A DNA stretch of 64,000 nucleotides from Branchiostoma floridae (Eukaryota; Chordata; Leptocardii; Amphioxiformes; Branchiostomatidae), in NCBI RefSeq assembly GCF_000003815.2, contig NC_049994.1, positions 2,061,288 to 2,125,287 on the forward strand, written 5' to 3'. Position 1 is the first letter of the stretch; each line of letters begins with the position of its first letter. Positions 9,740 through 22,352 of the stretch are shown here, one piece after another. A program made the position numbers and the translations under genes. A model generated the notes under the pieces. It did no database searches. It saw only the letters and a list, made by a program, of their open reading frames with translations, and had not been told where the DNA came from.

Positions 9740-12160
9740 AAGCGTCTAGATGAGAAAAATTGCTCTGCCTTTTTTTCAAAGTACGGATAACGTCAATAAA
9801 CATTTAACTCAGAGCAACAAAACTCCTGTGAAGGTCCCATTACTGAAAAAGAATTGTGGATAGCAATTAATAGCTTTAAGAATGGAAAAGCTCCAGGACT
9901 AGATAATTGAAATATATAAGGTATTCTTCTCTAGCTTAAAGCAACATCTGCTCCAATCCTTTAAGATTAGGACTAATCACTCTTTTACTAAAGCAGAACT
10001 CAGAGGGCCAAGACAAGGACCCGTCCAAACTTACAAACTGGAGGCCTCTTTCACTTTTGTGTTGCGATGTGCGGATCATCTCTAAAGTAATTTCGCTTAG
10101 ATTGAAAAATTGTATTAGTCATTGGATAAGTGAGGATCAAACTGGTTTTTTGAAAAACAGATTCATTGGAGAGAATATACGAAGAATTTTAGAATAAATT
10201 GAATATTATGACACTAACGAAAAAAAAGGACTGATCTTTATTGCCGATTTCGAGAAGGCATTTGATAGCCTAAGATGGGATTATATGTTTAAAGTTTTGA
10301 ACTATTTTGGTTTTGGGGAATCTCTTATTAAATGGATTTAGGTTTTATACAATAATATTTCTAGTAATGTATTAAACAATGGACATATTTCTGACGCCTT
10401 TCCTCTTCTCCGTGGTGTTCGACAGGGGTGTTCCCTCTCCCCCTACTTGTTTATTTTATGTGTAGAATTATTAGCCACAAAAATCAGGACCAACGAACAC
10501 ATAAAAGGACATAAAATAAACACTCTGGAAACCAAGGTCTCACAGTATGCTGATGATTCTAATTTTCCTCTGCAACCCGAAGCACAATATCTAGTAGCCC
10601 TCATTGAAGATTTAGATAATTTTTTCAATAATTTCTGGTCTAAAACCGAATTTTGACAAATGTACGATTTTAAGAATAGGCTCTTTAAAGAACACAACTT
10701 TTTCTCTCCCTTGTGATCTTCCTATCAAATGGACTAATGGCCCTGTACAACTTCTAGGGATTATGATGGGTTTAGGCATAACTGGTTATACCGAAAAATT
10801 AGATCAGAATTACTGGACAAAACTTTCTAAGATAGACAAGACCTTGCTCCCCTGGAAATGACATTCCATATCACTTTTTGGTAAAATTGCCTTAGTGAAC
10901 TCCCTAATAGCATCACAATTTACACATCTATTTATGGCGTTACCCTCTCCTAGCGACAAGTTCTTTAAGGAGTATGAGAAAAAGTTATTCAAATTCATTT
11001 GGAATGGGCGCCCAGAAAAGATTAAGCGCAAGGTTATATATAACACCTATGACTGTGGTGGTCTGAAATTAATACACTTACCCACTTTTGATCTCACTCG
11101 TAAGGCGTCGTGGATACCTAGACTATGGCAAGCAAAAACACCTTTAAGTAAATACTTGACAGATTTCCCAGACCCTGTATGTAAACTTTACCCTTTCTTG
11201 CAATTATTAAATATCATATAGACTGTATTTTTACTAAGTTTTCTCGGTCTGTTTGTCCTTTCTTCATCAATGCCATTAAAGCATGGCTTTCCTTCCAATT
11301 TAAGCCACCTGAAACACACCGGGACATACAATCACAGCTCTTATGGCTCAATTCAAATATTACTATAGACAGCAAGACTATTCACTTTAGAAATCAAGCC
11401 ACACGTCAAATATTATTCATAAGTGACCTTTTAGATACAAATGGAATTTTTTTGTCATATGAGGACTTATCGCTGAATGTTGGGAGAATTCTTCAAAAGA
11501 TGGAATATGATCAAATAATCTCTGCTATCACCACTTACTATAGGACCTAGTGCACCCTTCATATCAAACTATTCTTGGTTGGGAACACGTAAGATAAATA
11601 AAGATATATACATGACAACTCTTTTAACAAATAACGTTGTCCAAACCCCCGTCAAAATCCAAACATATTAGGAAGAAATACTTGACATGATAATACCATG
11701 GAAACAAGTTTTTAGACTGATATACAAGACTACAATATGTCCGAAACTAAGATTTTTCCAATTTAAGATGTTACATAAATTTCTACCTACCAGAAAGATG
11801 TTATATATTTGGAAACTCTCGGACAGCCCTATTTGCATACACTGTGGAATTGAGCAAGAAGATACACTGCATCTATTTCGGGAATGTCCAAGAGTTTCCC
11901 AATTTTGGAGGGATGTTAAGAAATGGCACGAACGAGTATCGAGTTATTATAGATAGATTTAGATTTAGCACATAGCTTTAGCAAGTGTTATTTTGGGTGA
12001 TCTAACAGTAAATTCACCTAGGCTGAACAATACAATAATATTAATGGCAATTTTTTTTTTATTTGCAAACAGCAAGAAAAACACCTACAAATTGGAATTC
12101 ATAATAGCTTCCACAAAGAACAAATTGGCAGTTCACTACAGCAAATAGGGAGAAATACTT
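9740..12160 (+). mobile_element. Degenerate L1/Tx1-like LINE (reverse transcriptase ORF)
   Basis: In shifting plus frames the order of a LINE ORF2 is readable. It runs NGKAPGLD near 9885, a thumb-proximal QTGFLKNRFIGENI near 10140, FEKAFDSLRWDY near 10250, GVRQGCSLSPYLF near 10415, and the catalytic YADD near 10548. LFKFIWNGRPEKIKRKVIYN follows near 10990 and a C-terminal CIHCGIEQEDTLHLFRECP near 11830. The GVRQGCPLSP, YADD and FIWNGxxPRIK layout is typical of the L1/Tx1 group. Several stops and frameshifts make it inactive, and no endonuclease domain is visible to the left. Confidence 0.8.
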
Positions 12161-12374
12161 CACATCATTTCTTAAACCCCTCTATTTTCTTTTCGTCTTT
12201 TGTTACTCTTGTGGTTTTGCATTATTCGACTATTTTCACTAGTATTTAAAGCGAAGTGTTGTATTGATGTGTCTGTACTTAATTTGAGATTAATGTGTTA
12301 GTCAATATGTCTCATACCTTCTCCAAAGTTTTCGCAGAGATAAGTACAATTATGTGGAAATTATAAAGAAAGTT

Positions 12375-13175
12375 TGTGTTCAGTCCCTCTGGGGTCCAAA
12401 CGGACCCCAGCAAAAATGTGCAGTTTTTAAAACAAACTTTGGAGGCTAACTCCTAATCCACATTTAGTATGACTACCAGACTTTTAGACGATAATAAGAA
12501 TGTAAACTTAAATCCTAACAAAAATTTCTGTGTCATCAACATGTAATGTGGCAACACTATGGCGTAATTTACCTAATCAGGGCGGCCATATTGGATTTGA
12601 ACAATGACGTCATGAAATTAGCATAATTTATAAATTTTAAGTCATGAAAATTACATTGAATGTCATGGAATTTAATTTTTGTCAGAAAACATGTGTAGTT
12701 TACCAAGAAAACCTTGTTTAAATTGAAATTGGCAAATTTTGGCAAAATATGCCTGTTAGAATATGGTTACCATGGAAACCTCCGAAAATGATAAACTTAC
12801 TTTATTGACCAAAAACTTTTGCGACTAATATTTTGTATTGAATTACCAAGTTTCGTAGCTTTAGCTCTAGCCATTCATGAGTTATGCGACATAAATGTTG
12901 CTGAGGGCCTCAAAATTCCCCTATCTGGTCGGAATGGGTTTAGCGCAAAACGTGGTCCTTCTGAACTTTTGCATGAATTATGATGATAAGTTGGAATTAG
13001 CAACATCTTAACATCTCAAAATCTTCCTCTTACATTGACGAAGCAATGTATATACAATGAACGCCGATAAGAAATGGTACTGAGATTTTATGAACAAAAC
13101 ATTTTGGTGTCCGTTTGGACCCCACTCGGTCATTTTAGTCGCAAAAAAAGGTCGAGTGCTTGAGGGTTAAAAGTG
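12375..13175. mobile_element. Diverged MITE related to the TTAA family
   Basis: Near the ends are inverted blocks GGGGTCCAAACGGACCCC (12391-12408) and TCCGTTTGGACCCC (13109-13122), and the right end reads GAGGGTTAA. The interior matches the TTAA-MITE plan: AATGACGTCATGAAATTAGC, a variant X-box GTTACCATGGAAAC (12766-12779), and a block resembling TTTCGTAGCTTTAGC...GAGTTATGCGACAT. The left TTAA is not preserved. Confidence 0.5.
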
Positions 13176-13559
13176 TGTCTAACGATCTTATCGTGTCAAT
13201 ATCTGTAAATATATTTTCCAGGAAAACTACAAACCAATGTACAATTGCGATTGTTGTTATAGAGTTTGCAAATCCAATGAAAACGTGAAGTAAAATATAG
13301 AACAAATACATTTTACTAGTAAACATAAGATACAGCACAGAACATTAGCAACAAACATGTAGGATGTCAACTTAGCAACTGTATGTACTAGTAGTTGCCT
13401 GAGCGCCGGTATCAGCACAACTCAGCCCCTAGCTGAGGCAACTAGGCTCTGAAAAACGAATGTACTTGTGTTTTCCTGCCTAGTTGAGGAAAACCCCATT
13501 TGCGATAATCATTTTAAACTTTATAACCGAACGCGATCCCCTGGACTCATGAAAACAGT
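13176..13559. other. Spacer with a small hairpin
   Basis: TAGTTGCCTGAGC (13390) and GCTGAGGCAACTA (13432) form a short stem. Otherwise nothing recognised. Confidence 0.35.
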
Positions 13560-14046
13560 AAACATGGGCAGAGCTGGAAACTGACAAATGAGATAACAAT
13601 CAGGGAGGCTCTACTAAGAAAAGTCAGCTGGAAGGAAACTCACAAAAAGAACGAGTACAGAGCTGGTACAATCATTTTTAAAACCACTTGGTAATCCACC
13701 ATACGAGGACGAGGAAATTCCCACTATTTAATCAGTGTACAGGCAGTTTGGGAGCTATCGGTATAAAGGCCCTTTTGACAGTGAAGAATATGATAGGCAA
13801 GGAAATCACTCGTGGAAGGAACAAGCAGTGGTGAGAATAGAATACCACCTGAGGTACTGAAAAGATGCAAGGATCTGGACGAGAGTACGAGTATCCTTGA
13901 CTTTTGTTACAAGGCACTGCTGAAAAACCAACACAATGGAGTACTCTGAATAGTGTACCCATACCCAAAGCTGGGAATCTCAGACTTACAGAGAACTATC
14001 GTGGCATTAGCTTGATCTCTATTGTTGCCAAGACATACAACAAAAT
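13560..14046 (+). mobile_element. Older LINE, 5' part, split by a younger LINE
   Basis: Shifting frames give IPPEVLK, LDFCYKALL, then an open stretch PIPKAGNLRLTENYRGISLI followed by SIVAKTYNKM. These are the RT palm motifs preceding ILNRIRPVLDK, which is found at 17585. The piece ends at AACAAAATG (about 14047), where CR1/L2-like sequence begins. The two parts are one element; see 17585-18665. Confidence 0.75.
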
Positions 14047-14135
14047 GAATTACTGCCGGCTTACCAAAACTGTATATACTCAAATCTACCTTAACTATTT
14101 GTCCACAATGCATTCTTATATTTATTTCCCTTATC

Positions 14136-16369
14136 ATGATAATTCTTGCGGGTGATATTCATCCCAACCCAGGGCCACTCGTTCGCAAGGAAATTAATTT
14201 TATGCATATTAATGTTAACAGCCTGTCTGCTGGGTCCAAAATGGACGAACTGTCAGCTATTGTAACTAGATTTAAATTAGCTGTAGTCGCTATTTCCGAA
14301 ACTTGGTTGGGAGATTCTGTTAATTCTGCCGACATATTGTTAAATGGGTTTCAGGCCCCCATTCGCCGCGATAGAAACAGGCACGGCGGCGGTGTGCTCA
14401 TTTATGTATCTGATAAGATCGCCTTCAAGAGACGCCTAGATCTGGAGCCTTCACCTGTTGAATGTATTTGGCTTGAACTGTCCACAGGATGCTCTCGCAT
14501 CATATTTTCTGTTTACTACCGTCCACCTGGACAGGACTCTAGCACTGCTAATGAATTCATTGACTTATTCATCGACTCTGTCTTTGCAGTTGGGTCCTCT
14601 AATTATGACGCTATGATAATAACAGGTGATTTCAATGCCAAACACAATGCATGGTGGGCTCCTGATCCAATTACCCCAGTTGGCATGAAACTATTTCAAG
14701 CATCAACTATGTTAAACCTCACCTAGGTGATCAGTGAGCCGACATGTGACCTGTCACGCTCGCCGTCTTTGATTGACTTACTATTTACTGATGTGGGACA
14801 GCTTGTTAAACAAACCATTGTTTTGTCTCCACTCTCCGCATGCCACCACTGTCCGATGATTACCACCTTTAATCCATCTCTGAAATGCCCAAAGCCTTAT
14901 ACTCGTACTGTATAGGACTATTCTAAGATTGACCTTAACTTACTAGAAGATTTCTCATTTGATCCCAATTGGAACGATATTTTCTATTGTAATAATGTCG
15001 ATGATGCATGTGACAAGCTCGTTGAACTTATATTTGAAGCTAAATCCAAATGTGTTCCTCACAAAGTTATAGTTGTAAGACCCAGAGACAAACCTTGGAT
15101 GTCTCCTAGAATTAGATCGTTAATGCGGCAACGAGACAAATTACATAGAAAAGCTAAAGTATCAAATAGTCCTACATTATGGTCTTTATACCGCAATGTT
15201 AGAAACAAGCTTGTACGTGAAATCTCTCTCTCTAAGTCTAACTACTACAACCGTCTCGTTGACTCATTGACGTCTTCTCCTTGTTCCAGTAAGAAGTGGT
15301 GGCACATTGTCAAAATGTTCTTTTGTAGCAAAGCGAGCTCTACCATTCTCCCCTTAAAGTCGGGTCACTCTTATGTAACTGATTCTTGTGAAAAGGCAAG
15401 AATGTTCAATGATTTTTTCTCTGCTCAAGCCTCTGTGGATGACACCAAGGCAAGCCTTCCACAAATTGATTACCTTACCGATGTTCGTTTGTCAGAATGT
15501 TTTACTACACCTGCTGAGGTTGAACTTTACGTATCGTCTTTAGATATATCTAAAGTATGTGGCTACGATAACGTCGACAACCGTTTTTTTAAACTTATAT
15601 GTCCCCTTATATCTGACAAAATCGCTTACGTTTTCAACATATCTCTTTGCCATGGTGTCTTTCCAGAAGCCTGGAAACGGGCAAATGTGGTTCCTATTTT
15701 CAAAAAGGGAGATCCCGATGATGTATCTAATTACCGTCCCGTTTCTTTGCTACCTAGCTTGTCCAAAATCTTGGAAAGAATTGTATTTAAACACTTGTAT
15801 AACCATCTGATGTCCCAAAATTTACTTTATTCTCTCCAGTCCGGCTTTATCCGCGGAGATTCTACTGTTAATCAGCTCATTTGTATAACTGACAAAATTT
15901 TTGATGCTCTAGACTCAAACAGAGAAGTCAGAGCGGTTTGCCTCGACTTTTCAAGAGCATTTGATAAAGTCTGGCATAAAGGCCTTATTTTTAAGTTGCA
16001 AAGAAACGGGGTTGACGGTTCAATCTTAAATTGGTTTTACAGTTATCTCTCTAGTAGAGAGCAAAGAGTTGTTATTGATGGACAATGTTCAGATTGGTGC
16101 TATGTTGGCGCAGGTGTACCTCAGGGTTCGGTGCTAGGCCCCCTACTGTTCCTTGTGTATATTAATTGGTGGATGGTTTAGTCACTTGCCCTTTTTTATT
16201 TGCGGACGACAGCTCCTTATTGGATATCGTGGAAAATCCCAACTCAACAGCCATTCGACTCAATGGTGATCTCATGAAGACTTCATCTTGGTCGGCAAGA
16301 TGGCTTATGGAGCTAAATTCCTTAAAACTGAAGAAATGCTTTTTTCTAAGAAATTAAATCCCCTTTACC
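14136..16369 (+). pseudogene. LINE ORF2: endonuclease plus reverse transcriptase, broken
   Basis: One reading frame runs from 14136 to 16181. It is interrupted only by TAG at 14724-14726 and TAG at 14913-14915. The endonuclease part shows GDIHPNPGP, ISETWLGDS, VYYRPPGQ and ITGDFNAKHNAWW, the catalytic Asp/Asn block of AP-type LINE endonucleases. The RT part shows VPIFKKGDPDDVSNYRPVSL, QSGFIRGDSTVNQL, LDFSRAFDKVWHKGL and GVPQGSVLGPLLFLVYIN. About 4 nt are missing after YIN at about 16165, shifting the frame to LVTCPFLFADDSSLLD. A second shift near 16320 leads into KTEEMLFSKK at the gap. The few breaks suggest a fairly recent copy. Confidence 0.9.
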
Positions 16370-17067
16370 NNNNNNNNNNNNNNNNNNNNNNNNNNNNNNN
16401 NNNNNNNNNNNNNNNNNNNNNNNNNNNNNNNNNNNNNNNNNNNNNNNNNNNNNNNNNNNNNNNNNNNNNNNNNNNNNNNNNNNNNNNNNNNNNNNNNNNN
16501 NNNNNNNNNNNNNNNNNNNNNNNNNNNNNNNNNNNNNNNNNNNNNNNNNNNNNNNNNNNNNNNNNNNNNNNNNNNNNNNNNNNNNNNNNNNNNNNNNNNN
16601 NNNNNNNNNNNNNNNNNNNNNNNNNNNNNNNNNNNNNNNNNNNNNNNNNNNNNNNNNNNNNNNNNNNNNNNNNNNNNNNNNNNNNNNNNNNNNNNNNNNN
16701 NNNNNNNNNNNNNNNNNNNNNNNNNNNNNNNNNNNNNNNNNNNNNNNNNNNNNNNNNNNNNNNNNNNNNNNNNNNNNNNNNNNNNNNNNNNNNNNNNNNN
16801 NNNNNNNNNNNNNNNNNNNNNNNNNNNNNNNNNNNNNNNNNNNNNNNNNNNNNNNNNNNNNNNNNNNNNNNNNNNNNNNNNNNNNNNNNNNNNNNNNNNN
16901 NNNNNNNNNNNNNNNNNNNNNNNNNNNNNNNNNNNNNNNNNNNNNNNNNNNNNNNNNNNNNNNNNNNNNNNNNNNNNNNNNNNNNNNNNNNNNNNNNNNN
17001 NNNNNNNNNNNNNNNNNNNNNNNNNNNNNNNNNNNNNNNNNNNNNNNNNNNNNNNNNNNNNNNNNNN
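16370..17067. other. Assembly gap (698 N)
   Basis: Unsequenced part of the CR1/L2-like LINE between the FADD region and the C-terminal tail. Confidence 1.
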
Positions 17068-17183
17068 CGCCTTCGCATAGGTACCTGCAGTCTAAACCAA
17101 AGTTTATTTATCCGAAATTTAACTTCTAGTCCAGCCTGTAACTGTGGGTGTCGATGTGAAGGTGTTGTGCATTTTTTGTTATA
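17068..17183 (+). pseudogene. LINE ORF2 C-terminus
   Basis: The frame after the gap reads RLRIGTCSLNQSLFIRNLTS then SPACNCGCRCEGVVHFLL and a stop. The CNCG...EGVVHFLL motif is the usual zinc-binding-like end of CR1/L2-type ORF2. It is followed by a 3' UTR of about 400 bp ending in an A-rich tail. Confidence 0.75.
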
Positions 17184-17584
17184 ATCCCTACCTATCAACA
17201 ATACAGAACCATTTTTTTCGACAATCTTCAGAACCTGCTAGGCAATTCTCTTAATTTCAATAGTTTATCCGAATCAGCCCGTATCCATTTACTTTTAAGG
17301 GGTTCAACTTTTCTGTCATATCATACAAACTGCAGTATCTTAAAGTTGACCCAGTCATATATTGTACATACCAAACGTTTTGCAACTACCTTGTAACCTG
17401 ACTTATATGTAAATAGCTGTGAATTGTTTGTTTCGATACTGTCACTTTATTTGTTCTTGTCAATCATCCTTTTTTTAGAGGTGATATGAATATTAGCTTT
17501 CTGCTAGAGTGTATTACCTCTCTGTCCTGTCTGTACTTTGTTGTTCAATAATAATAAAAAAAAAATAAATAAATAAAAAAAAAA

Positions 17585-18665
17585 GATCCTGAACAGAATA
17601 AGACCAGTACTGGATAAACACAAGAGGAGAAACCAGAACGGATTCAGGGTTGGGAGGTCTTCGGTAGGGTACATTCTTGGGATTCGTAGGCTTATTGAAG
17701 GTATCAAGACATATAATTTAAAAGCAATAATTACATTTATAGACTTCTAAAAGGCCTTCGATACTATTCACAGAGGTAAGATGCTGAAGATTTTCAGAGC
17801 ATAAGGCATACCCGAAGAACTAGTGGATGCCATAGCCAGCATGTACCAGGATACTAAGGCAAAAGTCATCTCCTCTGATGGTGAAACTGAGCTTTTTAAG
17901 TTGTATCCTGGGGTGCTGCAGGGGGATACGCTTGCTCCATACCTGTTTGTGATCGTACTTGATTACGTAACGAGGATGGCTATAGAGGGTAGTGAGGAAG
18001 AACTTGGTCCTCTAGGAGTGGATGAGAAGTATAGAAGGATAGGCCCGAAGGTAGTGTCTGACTTGGGTTTCGCTGACGATATAACGCTGCTATCAGGGGT
18101 AATCCAACAAGCTAATGAGTTATTTGTGTGCGTGGAGAGTTCAGTGGGCAAGGTTGGACTTCATATGATTGCCGGAAAACCAAAGTTCATGGCCTTTAAC
18201 ATTCCGACTCCATACTGCCTGAAAACAAACAAAGGTAATGCCTCGGAGAAGGTTAAGGATTTCAAATAACTGGGGTCTAGAATGGAAAGCACAGCAAAGG
18301 ACGTTACAGGAAGAAAAGTAGCAGCCTGGCTTGCTTGCAACAGGTTAAAGAAGATTTGTAGATCAAACCTCTCACGTGAGCTGAAAGTGAGGCTCTTCCT
18401 CTCGACTGTCGAATCAGTACTCCAGTATGGGTGCTAGTCCTGGACACTTACAACCAAGCTGGAAAAGCAGTTCGACGGTTGTTCTACGAGGTTACTAAGA
18501 ACTGCTCTCAACGTCCGCTGGACACAGCATACCTCTAACAAGGACGTGTATGCTGACATAACAAAACTTAACCATGAGATTCAAATGAGAAGATTAAAGT
18601 TGGCAGGTCACTGCCTAAAGCACGGAAATGGTTGCTGACCTGGTACTCTGGCATGGGAAGAGCGG
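17585..18665 (+). mobile_element. Older LINE, 3' part
   Basis: It continues the element cut at 14046: LNRIRPVLDKHKRRNQNGF, then a stop-containing FIDF*KAFDTIHRGKM, then GVLQGDTLAPYLFVIVLDYV near 17912. LGFADDITLLSG follows near 18067, and RLFLSTVESVLQYG, STRLLRTALNVRW and MRRLKLAGHC near 18390-18605. The FADD motif and the C-terminal LLYG/LAGH-type motifs identify an RT ORF of a second LINE clade, which I could not assign with confidence. Stops at about 17748, 18267 and 18435 inactivate it. Confidence 0.85.
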
Positions 18666-19228
18666 TTATAACGTTTAGAATTGTGTCATAAAAGAAACAT
18701 TCATTTTTTCACACATTGTACTGTCATTATGACCAGCTCGTAGGTTTTTACAAAAGATCGTTGCAAAGTTCAACCACGATGTCTGAACATATGTGAGGAA
18801 ATATTGATAGAGTTATAATTCAAAACATTTCTTATGTTCCTGCATTTAAGTCAAAGCAATGTCTTGCCGACGGATCAGACTGGATTGAATACAGACAATG
18901 ACATTATGTACAATAATAGGCTGCTTTTGAAGCAGTATTACATTTAACTATAGATTATGTATGAAGTTGAAATTTGAATTACTTTATCAAGTCAAATATG
19001 CCATCCTTACCTTTTGTTGCATTGGTCATGTATAAAAAAAAACCTGAACGTAGCCCATACTGTCTGTGCCGCTAGTCATCACAGATGTTATATATAATGG
19101 TTAAAATAAAGGATGCAAAAGACAATGTAGTAATCTGAAATATGTGCACTGCCATAGATATTATATATGTTTAATATTTATAGAAATAAGTCAAATACAA
19201 GCTGTGTTTAAGATCATGAGATAAACTT
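18666..19228. other. No gene recognised
   Basis: AT-rich spacer between LINE remnants. Confidence 0.4.
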
Positions 19229-20240
19229 AATATGAATGAATGAATGAATGAATGGATGAATTTTATGAATGAATGAATTTTATTGCTCAACAATCGAACA
19301 TGGTACAATGTATGGCAATAATAACAACTAATAGCTATACAGATAATGATACTAAGAGGCTACATGCAAAACAACAACAAAACATTATCGATAACAGTAC
19401 AGTTATGGGTGATTCATCTGGTCTCGCATTTGGAATACATTAAAAAGAAACTGGCCTACGTAGACGGATATATGAGACGAACATGAGAGCAATACATGGA
19501 AAATATCGCTTTCTGCAACAGCGAGAGAGATGTGTGTTTTGGTTCTTATATTGTCAAACAATGTTTCTCTCTCTTTACTGTAGGTAGGACATTTCATAAC
19601 AAAGTGGAATACATCCTCTATATTTCCATGACATGTAGGACACAGTCTCTGAGTGGCTGGTGTGATACTGTGACGACTGTTTTCGATTTCTAAACAATAT
19701 GCACTTATTCTCAGTTTTGTAATGCTGTATCTAAATGGTCTATTATGAATTGATTTGAGATATTCTTCGATACCAAAGTGTTTTTTGATTTGCGAATATG
19801 TTTTAGTTTGTTGGTGCTTTTGAGCTGTTCCCTCCAGCCAGAACGAAACGTGTCTTTTAGACGCTCTTTGAAAATGTTCCCAAAATGTTTGGCATTAACA
19901 GTGGGGTTTAGCCAAACATTTTGGAACCCATGTCGGCATAAAATGTCCTGAACGTGAGTAGCCCAATCATGTTCTTGATCAAGTGTCGTAAGCCTTTTTA
20001 ACAATCCTATCATTTGGTAGAGTATGCAATCTTAGCCAGTATTTAATCAGATGTGTTTGACTGTCAACGAATAGAGAAAATACTCCTAATTCTCCTCTTA
20101 CGGCGGCATTGACAGAGCTTTTCGGTACATGAAGTAAAATTTTGCAGAAATTTAAGAGAACGTATTCTATGTTAACAGGTCACTGCGTAGCTACCTATTA
20201 TCTCCTACAATCTTAGCTACTTCAGTAGCAGATCACACAA
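19229..20240 (-). mobile_element. Antisense LINE 3' remnant with (ATTC)n tail
   Basis: On the minus strand, 20013-19711 encodes a C-terminal LINE ORF2 segment (GFQNVWLNP, IFKERLKDTFRSGWREQLKS, LKHIRKSKNTL). The 19597-19403 region adds MKCPTYSKERETLFDNI, the usual ending after the HFLxxCP motif. The end of the element carries GAATGAATGAAT on the plus strand (19232-19280), i.e. a simple-repeat 3' tail. 5'-truncated and dead. Confidence 0.75.
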
Positions 20241-21583
20241 TCAGTTGGTTAACATGATTAGTGTCTGTTGCAAACATGTTTACATCGGTGCTTATACCCA
20301 TTTTGGGGTTTTGATGGCTTATATAGTGATAATTATATCACATTTTAAACATGTTTTAATTGTTATAATGTTATCCTGTACTAATGGTATGCCCATCGTC
20401 AAAAACAGTTCAGAAGGATATTTAGCTACCAACAACTGTTGCTCGATTTGAAAGAAATAGGTCAGAAAGATATTGTGGCTATGCACCTTTAGATACAACT
20501 GTCTATAGTATTTAAATGATTATGATTTTGAATAAAATGTAAATTCTCTTTAGGTACCTGCTGTGCTCTTTATAATCTTAGGCGTCGGTATTAAATATTC
20601 TAAAGGCCATCTTATTGATGTCTTCTGCGTATACGCATACGTATATAACAAAGGCATTGTTACAGTAGTAATCCTTTTACAATGTACCATGGGAAGAAAT
20701 TACCGTCTAAGATTGAGATAAATTAGTTATATATAAGATGTTACATACACTACCTGGTTTCTCCTCCAACAATCCCATACAGATACTGCAGTAGAATATC
20801 AGACACTCAGTTGGTTTCATGCTCTAGACTGGTGATTTTTTTTACAACAGATATTTTTGTTTCTGTAATTTCACCCCGTTTACGCAATCCTGGTATTCTC
20901 GGACAGAGCTAGCCCCGCTGTCATCGACCGTATTCGAGGACAATTCGGTCAGCACAAAATTGATTTAAAGAAGTCAGCATTTAACTGAATGAGCCCCATA
21001 GGTTTAACTAAAGATTGATTAACGCTTAATTATGATCCAAACCTAACAAATGGTTTTGTAGGGTAGCCTACATAAAAAAAAATGTCGGCGAGCGGAAAAA
21101 AATCATAAGTACCATTGTAACACCAATAAACATCATCTCATCAGCGTCTAGTAAGGATACAGGTAACTACATTTATACGTCAGACAAACGGATTAACTTC
21201 TTTTAGGGAAAAGTTCATGCTTTGAACTCCTCCGTATGGAGGAATGCAAGGAAGGCTTTCTGTTTACCGTGTAGTTTTCTTCCAGTCATTTAGCTATCAG
21301 CTATGAATCAACAAAAAAGATAATTTTTTCACGACCAAAATAGGCAGGGCAACTTAACCCTGTTACGCTGTCAAGTTTGAATTACTCTGACAAGATTTAA
21401 CGAAAAGAGAGCTCCAACAGAAGAATGTTTTTTTTTTCGCTGACAAATCCGATTAAGAACAACTTTTCTTCAAAGAACTCACACCACGATCCCGCGATTC
21501 TATTCGACGTTTGAATAAAGAGTGCTGCTAGTATATCACAGGTTAATAAAAACAAATATAAGCTTGGTCTTGTTGCGCATGGA
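20241..21583. other. No gene recognised
   Basis: AT-rich, without convincing ORFs, splice-supported exons or shared repeats. Confidence 0.4.
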
Positions 21584-22352
21584 GGTTAGGTCGTGTTGAT
21601 TTGGTCATATAACATCATCTGGGAACACCAAAGCTAATGTGAGCGCGTAAAAAAAAGTTGAGCAAAAAAAGTTGCCTGTTTAAAATCTGGGTGCTGAGGA
21701 AGGTTGAACATGAGACTTACAGTATAATATACGAACAATTAGGTACATCCCAAGAGTTCAAAACATTTATTTCATTACTTTCTTGGACATGTCCAAAAAA
21801 AGCAGACCTGAACAAAACAGTGGAATGGGTTTCGCAAATTAGAAAATGTACACACTATATCGGCAGGCGTTTGGGGGCTTACCAGGCCAACAAAATAACA
21901 AGAAGAGCAAAGTCGAGTAGAGTTTATTTATTAGTTGTCATTTGTACCAAGTTTCTACTGTCAAAGTTACAGAGGAAGCTAGCCTTTATTACGCGAAGAT
22001 GGGATTTTTAAACGCTAGAGACAGTTGGAGACAGATTCCTTTAAAGCAAATTAATAATTATTTTTAGTGTCACTAAATCTTATTCTTTGACTTTTATATT
22101 TACTTTGGCTTTTCATTACATTAGTTATCTTTTTTCCGACACTTTTTTCAACCTAAGGATTATATGTGCTCATTTTTCAGCTGCTATGCAAGATTTACAG
22201 TATGGTCCAATTTTTGTCTTTTTTTTGGAAACAGCCGGAAATTGATGCTCGCGCGGATGTCATACATATAACCACATCAACATGGCCTTCCATCATTATG
22301 ATACTATTCAATTTAACTGTAATGTCAAAACAGCATTGATCAATTCTGGGCC
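21584..22352. mobile_element. Non-autonomous element with (A)GG(C/T)C(A/G)TGTTGATTTG ends, copy 1
   Basis: The left end TTAGGTCGTGTTGATTTGGT followed by CATATAACATCATCTGGGAAC is inverted at the right end (GATGTCATACATATAACCAC, ATCAACATGGCCTT). A shorter copy with the same ends is at 31016-31358. The interior is AT-rich and non-coding; the 117-codon open frame inside it has no family resemblance. Confidence 0.65.

Larger units (their letters stand above)
14047..17584 (+). mobile_element. CR1/L2-like LINE inserted into an older LINE
   Basis: It contains an endonuclease domain starting LAGDIHPNPGP, a reverse transcriptase with FADD, a C-terminal cysteine-bearing tail, and an A-rich 3' terminus (TAAATAAATAAA, 17560-17582). 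The 5' end is truncated just before the endonuclease. The two flanks are the halves of a different LINE that rejoin in frame (AAAATG|ATCCTGAAC), which fixes both boundaries to within a few bases. A 698-N gap removes part of the element. It is inactive: two in-frame TAG codons and at least two frameshifts. Confidence 0.9.
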
